Origin: Agroathelia rolfsii
Taxonomy: Eukaryota > Basidiomycota > Agaricomycetes > Amylocorticiales > Amylocorticiaceae
Assembly: GCA_018343915.1 (NCBI GenBank)
Contig: JABRWF010000003.1
Coordinates: 5,022,001-5,086,000, forward strand
DNA: 64,000 bases
Direction: 5' to 3'
Of the stretch, positions 58,587 through 64,000 are shown in pieces. Positions within the stretch are counted from its first letter, which is position 1. The number at the start of each line of letters is the position of its first letter. Under the pieces are notes generated by a model. The model was not told the origin of the DNA. It saw nothing but the letters and a program-made list of their open reading frames with translations, and did not search any database. Both the position numbers and the translations under genes were made by a program.

Positions 58587-60572
58587 TCAGCCCACAGGCG
58601 TGGACGGGGCAGATACCCAATGGTCAGTAGTCGCAGCAATGCTGCTCGAGTCGTCATCATGGACCACGGGAGGATTCCATGCAAAGTGTTTGTCCGCATC
58701 GTCCGAGAGATGAGGTGGTGTCTGCGGTCTAGGGGCTGGAGTGGCGATCTGGCTTTCGGTTTGGATTGTATCGACGCTCGGATGTGATCCAGGCGTCGGT
58801 GGGGTGTAAACAGCATCATTCTTTTCCACAGAATCGACCGTTGATGCACTATCAGATACAGCAGTAACCGCCAAGGAGGTATCGTGCGAGATTTCCGGCG
58901 CGACCAAGGGCGCCTGGACGAGGATCTGCTGAGGACCATTGGGACTCGTCATACCCGGCTCGTTCTCCGTCGAGGTGATGTCATCTTCGCCCTCGGTTGA
59001 ATGTGAACGAGCATCTCTCGTATCACGGTCATCTTCGGCGTCATCCTGCGCAAGCAAGGCACCTGTCCTCATGCTATTCGTCGTCCACAGACTTCGCTCC
59101 CTGTTGAGAGACGTGCTCCCGCCAATCCCACCACCTCCTAACCTAGCACTCCACCCGCTGAGCTCACTACCCCAACTGCACCTCCTGGAACTTCTGGGCC
59201 GGAGCGCCCTCACACTTGCGTCAACATCCTTATCCAAATCCACTTCTCCATCGGCCTCTCCCGTCCCATCAAGATCGCCACCCAATCGCTCGTCGTACAC
59301 GGGAATGTACTGACTCTGGCCATCCAGATCACCATCCAAAAAATGCGAGACTGAGTCGCCCCGGTCCTGCGCAGTCGAAGTTGTGAACGAGAGCCCGCCG
59401 CGGATGCTCGGTCGGCGCATCGCGAATGCGGACGAGGCGAGCGTGACGACCGACGCGTTGTCCAGCGGGGGCGACGATGGCCGGGGGTTGTTGCGCGGGT
59501 GGTGTGCCGTGTGCAAGGGTGCTTGGATGGTCCCATTGGAGCCGACTGCTGATCCGGTCCCGTTCGTCCCGCCCCTTGGCGAGGAAGGCCGGGATGATGT
59601 TGGTGATGGCGGGAGGGCAGAGAACGTAGGAGTGCCGCCGGTGCCTACACCACCAGCGCTGGTCAGGGTGCTTATGGCACCTATCGAGGATGAATTGCGC
59701 ACATGAGTTGGGGACACGAGCCGCGTGAGATGGGAGACAGGCGTGGCGGGGGCTTGTGCGATGTGGGCCATGCCTATGGGAGGTAGATCGACGCTTAGAA
59801 GGGTCGTGGGCTTTGTGCTGGCGGCTATGCTACGGAACGTATGCGAGTTGGACATATATGATGCAGAGGAAAACGACGCGGCAGAGGGCGAAGGGGGTGC
59901 GCTGGGGGGCAAAGGACGCACGGAGGCATCTTCATCAGCTTCTAAGACGCTTGTGGGAGACCATGTGGATTCGAGCGCAACAGAAAACGACCTGTTGTCA
60001 GATCTACTGTCCCTATCAACCTCGTCCTCTGTACTGGTCGAGGGCCTGTATTCCGTAGACTCATCGTCCTCATTGAGTGATATGGCATTAATGGTCTCGG
60101 TGGGCCTAGGGTTCGTCCTAGCGGTCTCGGTAGACTTTGTGTGTAAGGACGGAAGTGGTGGGGGTGGTGCAGAGTTGATGGTAACACGGGCAGCAACAGC
60201 AGCACTGGATGGAGCAGACGGAGCACGACTGCGCCCCTTGAAAGTACCACTGGCAGTGGAGGGTAAATTGGGTGCAGAGCCTTCGCTCTCGGATACTCTC
60301 CTAGTCCTGCTCCCCACTATCTTTCGCTGGAACCAGTTAATGATGGGTTTGCTGGCCCTCCGCGTAATCTTCTTTGATGGGTCTGAGTTGCCGCCGCCGC
60401 CATTGGTTGCAGCAGAAGCAGCCCGCTGCTTGCTGTGAGGAGATTGGGGGCCCAATTTGGAGCCCTGTCTGTCGCTGGTGGCGGGTGACCTAGGCTTGTC
60501 AGCAGCAGGCCTGAGTTTGACGGTGCCCTTGGAGGATGTCTGGGCAGCAGGTGGTGTTGCGGACGGAGACAT
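58587..60572 (-). CDS. Large intrinsically disordered protein with a short basic motif
   Basis: A single uninterrupted frame of 661 residues, unusual in this intron-rich neighbourhood. Composition is dominated by Ser, Pro, Thr, Gly and Asp. The only structured-looking part is near residues 75-92, KPIINWFQRKIVGSRTRR, a basic amphipathic helix that may bind membrane, DNA or a partner; it is flanked by many SP and TP sites. Mid-protein there are short conserved-looking blocks such as LPPIGMAHIAQAP and SHFLDGDLDGQSQYIPVYD. The C-terminus is acidic and Ser/Thr-rich, ending VSAPSTPVG. The length of the open frame, with strong codon bias, supports it as a real gene. No known domain; the function is unknown. 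Confidence 0.8.
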   Translation of the reverse strand: MSPSATPPAAQTSSKGTVKLRPAADKPRSPATSDRQGSKLGPQSPHSKQRAASAATNGGGGNSDPSKKITRRASKPIINWFQRKIVGSRTRRVSESEGSAPNLPSTASGTFKGRSRAPSAPSSAAVAARVTINSAPPPPLPSLHTKSTETARTNPRPTETINAISLNEDDESTEYRPSTSTEDEVDRDSRSDNRSFSVALESTWSPTSVLEADEDASVRPLPPSAPPSPSAASFSSASYMSNSHTFRSIAASTKPTTLLSVDLPPIGMAHIAQAPATPVSHLTRLVSPTHVRNSSSIGAISTLTSAGGVGTGGTPTFSALPPSPTSSRPSSPRGGTNGTGSAVGSNGTIQAPLHTAHHPRNNPRPSSPPLDNASVVTLASSAFAMRRPSIRGGLSFTTSTAQDRGDSVSHFLDGDLDGQSQYIPVYDERLGGDLDGTGEADGEVDLDKDVDASVRALRPRSSRRCSWGSELSGWSARLGGGGIGGSTSLNRERSLWTTNSMRTGALLAQDDAEDDRDTRDARSHSTEGEDDITSTENEPGMTSPNGPQQILVQAPLVAPEISHDTSLAVTAVSDSASTVDSVEKNDAVYTPPTPGSHPSVDTIQTESQIATPAPRPQTPPHLSDDADKHFAWNPPVVHDDDSSSIAATTDHWVSAPSTPVG

Positions 60573-60844
60573 GGATGCCAGTGGGTGGAAGACGCCAAGG
60601 TCGCTTGCACGAGCCGCAGATTGATAGTCATAGCTACTTTCCTTTTTTAGGCATGAGACACCGTAACCCCAGTTTTAATTTTATTTTGGCCCACCAGAAG
60701 AAGAGGAGCATGTCATGCTCATCCTCACCATTCTCGGTAATCAAACCAGCAAAAAAAGACTCGTGAATGGTCAAGGAAATATTCACAATTACAACTATTA
60801 AGACTATATGATGTGTGTATACATGCGGCATTGTCATCTCTTTC
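60573..60844. other. Short intergenic region, LEU1 3' flank
   Basis: This 272-bp AT-rich stretch lies between the start of the disordered-protein gene (-) and the stop of the isopropylmalate dehydratase gene (-). It should carry the LEU1-type 3' end and the promoter of the disordered-protein gene. Confidence 0.5.
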
Positions 60845-63610
60845 TTACCATTCCATCTTCGCCATCTTCTTCTTCGTCTGCACCTCAATCTTGCCTGGCT
60901 TGTATCCAAATCCGTCCAGCCATGGCCAGGTTGCACTGCGCTTCTCCTCAAATGACTTGATCTTCTCCTCCCGCTTTAACGTCAACGCAATGTCATCCAG
61001 ACCATTCAGCAAGCAATAACGTCTGAATGGGTCCACAGTGAATGCGATTGGTGCCTCGCCGTTGGGCCGCCTTATCTCTTGCTTCTCGAGGTCAACTTCT
61101 AATTCCAACCCTGCCTCAGCATCCTTTGCTAGGAGAACACACTGCTCTTGTGGCACCGCAACAGGAAGCATGCCGTTCTGCATGGAGTTATTGCGGAAGA
61201 TGTCAGCAAAGCTGGGGGCAATGATGCATCGAATCCCAAAGTCGTTACTATAACAAACAGAACAATCAACGATCATGAGCAACACATCGGGCATACGACA
61301 AAAAAGGATACTCACAGACTCCACGGCGCATGCTCACGAGAGCTGCCACAGCCAAAGTTGGCTCCAGTGCAGACAAGGATCTTGGATTTGTCATACGGCT
61401 TCTTGTTCAGGATGAAGTCCTTGTCCGCTCCTGTTCGGGGATCTTTTCGCAAGGTAAAGAACAAGGCGTCGGCAAGACCTGTCCTCTTCAGAGTCTTCAG
61501 GAATTGCTTGGGGATGATCATATCGGTGTCGACATTCTCAATGTGCAAGGGGGCAGCGATACCCTTCACAATGGTGAATTTCTCGACGCTCGACGGCGTA
61601 GACGCAGGGGGGAGGGTGACATCATCCGCTCCTGCAGTAGTCGTTTGGGCCTCGCTCTTCTCAGGAGCGGGGGATGGCAGGACCGGATCGGTCAGGAATT
61701 GGCGCGGGTCAACGACCTTGAGAGGCGCTGCCGAATCCGAAGTAGTACCCGTTGCAGAAGCTCCCGAAGTAGCTTCGGGACTGAGGATCTTGCGAATGTC
61801 CGTCAGCTTGCCATTGATGGCAGCGGCAGCAGCCATGGCAGGACTCATCAGATGGGTCCTGCCACCCGCACCCTGACGACCCTCAAAGTTGCGGTTGCTC
61901 GTGCTGGCACATCGCTCGCCCGGAGAGAGCTGATCTGGATTCATACCCAAGCACATCGAGCAACCGGCCTCTCGCCAGTCGAAGCCTGCGCGCTTGAAGA
62001 TCACGTCTAATCCCTCCGCCTCCGCGTGCTGCTTAATAAGGCCTGATCCGGGGACGATCATGGCGTAAACGCTATCCGGGACACGAACATCCGGGCCAGC
62101 GGCGAGAACGATGCGAGCGGCGGAACGAAGATCTTCGATTCGGCTGTTGGTACACGAGCCAATGAAAACCTTGTCGACCTTGACTTCCTCCATAGGTGTG
62201 TTGGGCGACAATCCCATATATGCGAGCGACCTTTCTGCAGAAGCCCGCTGCGTCGCATCGGTGATCTTCGAGGGATCGGGGACGGTGCCAGTGATAGGGA
62301 CCACATCTTGTGGTGATGTTCCCCAAGTGACGGTGGGCGCAATGTCCTCAGCACGAATGTTGACTTCAATGTCGAATTTGGCGCCATCGTCGCTCTTGAG
62401 CGTACGCCAGTATGCCTCGGCGCGATCCCAAGCCTCGTCCTTGGGTGCCAAGGGCCGATTGCGGAGGTACTCGAAGGTGACTTCATCTGGAGCAACCATA
62501 CCAGCACGAGCGCCAGCTTCAATGCTCATATTGCAAACACTCATTCGCGCTTCCATGCTGAAACCACGGAAGACCGATCCAGCGTACTCGATCACGGCAC
62601 CCGTACCGCCAGCAGTGCCAATGACACCAATGATATGCAGAATAACATCCTTAGACGTGACACCCTCTGCGAGGTTACCATCAACGGTGATGCGCATGTT
62701 CTTGCCCTTCCTCTGGAGAAGAGTCTGTGTGGCGAGAACGTGCTCGACCTCGGATGTGCCGATACCGAAAGCCAGAGATCCGAATGCACCATGTGCTGCA
62801 ATATGGTTGTAAGTGCCAAAGACCAAATGTCAGCTGTGACAAAGAAACTTACTGGATGTATGCGAATCGCCACATACACAGGTGATTCCGGGAAGCTATC
62901 GTCTATACTGAGTGATCTGTCTTGTGATCATGATCAACATCTACTAACCGTAAACCCTTGTTCGGGGCCGATGATGTGGACTATGCCTATAATACAATTA
63001 ACACATGATTTGTGTAAGGATTATATCGAAACTTACCTTGTCTCCGATCTTTCAAGCCGAAATATGTCAACCCAAACTCCTTGACATTCTCCTCCAGAGC
63101 AGCACACTGGGCTCTTGAATCTGGCTCGGCGATGAAAGACTTGATATCTGTGAGTGTCTTACGTGATACCGTGCTATTGCCAGGTCGATTAACATGTGCG
63201 GAGATTGGACACTTCGGCGACTCGATGTAAATAACTCACGGAACGTTGTGATCAACTGTCGCCAGAGTGCAATCTGGCCTTCGCACTGGCCGCCCAGCTA
63301 CCCTCCTGTTCAACTGCTTTAATACGACGTGCCGGCACAAAAAAGAGGTAAAAAAACGCACAATCCTTCGAAAGCCTGAGGGCTGGTAACCTCATGTACC
63401 AAGTGTCTGCGGAGTGCATTAGTATATGCAAGTGTTGTAAGAATGTTATCGTTCACCTGTCAATGTAGATAAGAGCTAGGCCATCCTCGTTCACGTCGCT
63501 GTGTTATAAGGTAAGCTAATCGCAATCGTATGAAAATATCCACGACCATACATAACATGATCATCCCAAATCTTGTCGTAAAGCGTTCTTGGTCCCGGTG
63601 TAGCAGACAT
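60845..63610 (-). CDS. LEU1: 3-Isopropylmalate dehydratase, single-chain LeuCD type
   Basis: Second step of leucine biosynthesis: isomerises 2-isopropylmalate to 3-isopropylmalate using a [4Fe-4S] cluster; cytosolic in fungi. Nine exons give about 774 residues; first exon 63552-63610, largest 61316-62795, last 60845-61247. The large (LeuC-like) domain begins [18 protein letters not shown], with [39 protein letters not shown], and cluster cysteines in [10 protein letters not shown] and [10 protein letters not shown] variable Ala/Ser/Pro linker follows RKILSP. The small (LeuD-like) swivel domain has [29 protein letters not shown] and [17 protein letters not shown]. Two in-chain domains, as in all fungal Leu1. 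The final tail is a Lys-rich KKKMAKMEW. Strongest functional assignment in the window. Confidence 0.96.
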
Positions 63611-64000
63611 TACTGAGAGTCGGTTGGGGTGGTGGTAGTAGTGATGAGCGTCAAGATAAACCAGCAGGCGTCCAATCAGGGAATTATTAATGTAAACGTC
63701 GTGGGGAAGGCATGGCCGCACCTGCAGGTCTCTGTATTTGAACTCTCTTTTCGTCTGTGATTAGGCGTCCTTTCGGCCGACGAACAGCTCAGTCTTCGTC
63801 GGCTCCATCGGCGTTGCTCGGCCCTCGGTCTCAAGAGCACTTACATAACCGAGGTAACTGTGGCTGCAGTGGCTGGCTGAATGCTCGCACGTGACTCAGA
63901 GCTTAGCCACTTTTGTCACGCTGTATAGTACCGACTCTCACGCCACAACGCCGGAAGCAACTTTCCCATCGTCATCGTCGTTGAGCGTATCCTCAAGACC
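63611..64000. promoter_or_regulatory. LEU1 upstream region to window end
   Basis: These 390 bases precede the LEU1-type start codon and presumably contain its promoter. I looked for the CCGG-N4-CCGG site of the fungal Leu3 activator and did not find a good match. No part of another gene could be supported before the window ends. Confidence 0.4.

Noticed and set aside
60407..60438. Long plus-strand frames (59725-60438 and others) opposite the disordered protein
   Set aside because: They are antisense shadows of the GC-rich, Ser/Pro-coding frame on the minus strand.

Overview
The window is nuclear DNA of a filamentous fungus, most probably a basidiomycete of the Agaricomycetes. The evidence is intron-dense genes (roughly 120 introns inferred, most 45-90 nt, GT-AG with three GC-AG), short exons, closely packed genes on both strands, and families typical of mushrooms and their relatives: a DUF6593 protein, GH128 and GH125 glycoside hydrolases, a bZIP factor with a C-terminal DUF3425 domain, and long Ser/Pro-rich disordered proteins. 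No bacterial, viral or transposon genes were recognised. The species cannot be named from the sequence.

All gene models were built by hand by joining open frames at donor and acceptor sites, checking reading phase across every junction that is given, and using conserved motifs. Layout: (1) 1-4.8 kb: a PEX11-family peroxin (+), a small mitochondrial-type membrane protein (-) and a TVP38/VTT-domain membrane protein (+). (2) 4.8-10.2 kb: a 5.4 kb stretch with no convincing gene. (3) 10.2-18.7 kb: an HSF-type transcription factor (-), a 3.3 kb gene-poor stretch, then an Fpk1/Nrc-2-type AGC kinase (-). (4) 20.1-25.1 kb: a 20-exon MFS transporter (+), a small membrane protein (-) and mitochondrial ribosomal protein uS14m (+). 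(5) 25.4-31.4 kb: a bZIP-DUF3425 factor (-), a disordered protein (+) and GPATCH11 (-). (6) 31.4-34.4 kb: gene-poor. (7) 34.4-44.4 kb: a two-RRM protein (-), a secreted GH128 glucanase (+), an AhpD-like protein (+), a DUF6593 protein (-) and mitochondrial ribosomal protein uL11m (-). (8) 44.6-55 kb: a secreted M28 aminopeptidase (+), a WD40 protein (+), a small hypothetical protein (+) and an Inn1/Fic1-like C2 protein (-). (9) 55.3-63.6 kb: a GH125 alpha-mannosidase (-), a 661-residue disordered protein (-) and 3-isopropylmalate dehydratase (-).

The genes are mostly unrelated housekeeping, signalling, secretion and metabolic functions; there is no biosynthetic cluster. The more unusual points are architectural: an 8-nt exon inside the catalytic-region coding sequence of the GH125 gene, 14-nt exons in two other genes, three GC-AG introns fixed by reading frame, a bZIP-DUF3425 gene whose C-terminal exons can look like a separate small gene, a hidden last exon in the HSF-type factor, and a recurring pattern in which pyrimidine-rich (sense strand) tracts of several hundred bases follow stop codons.
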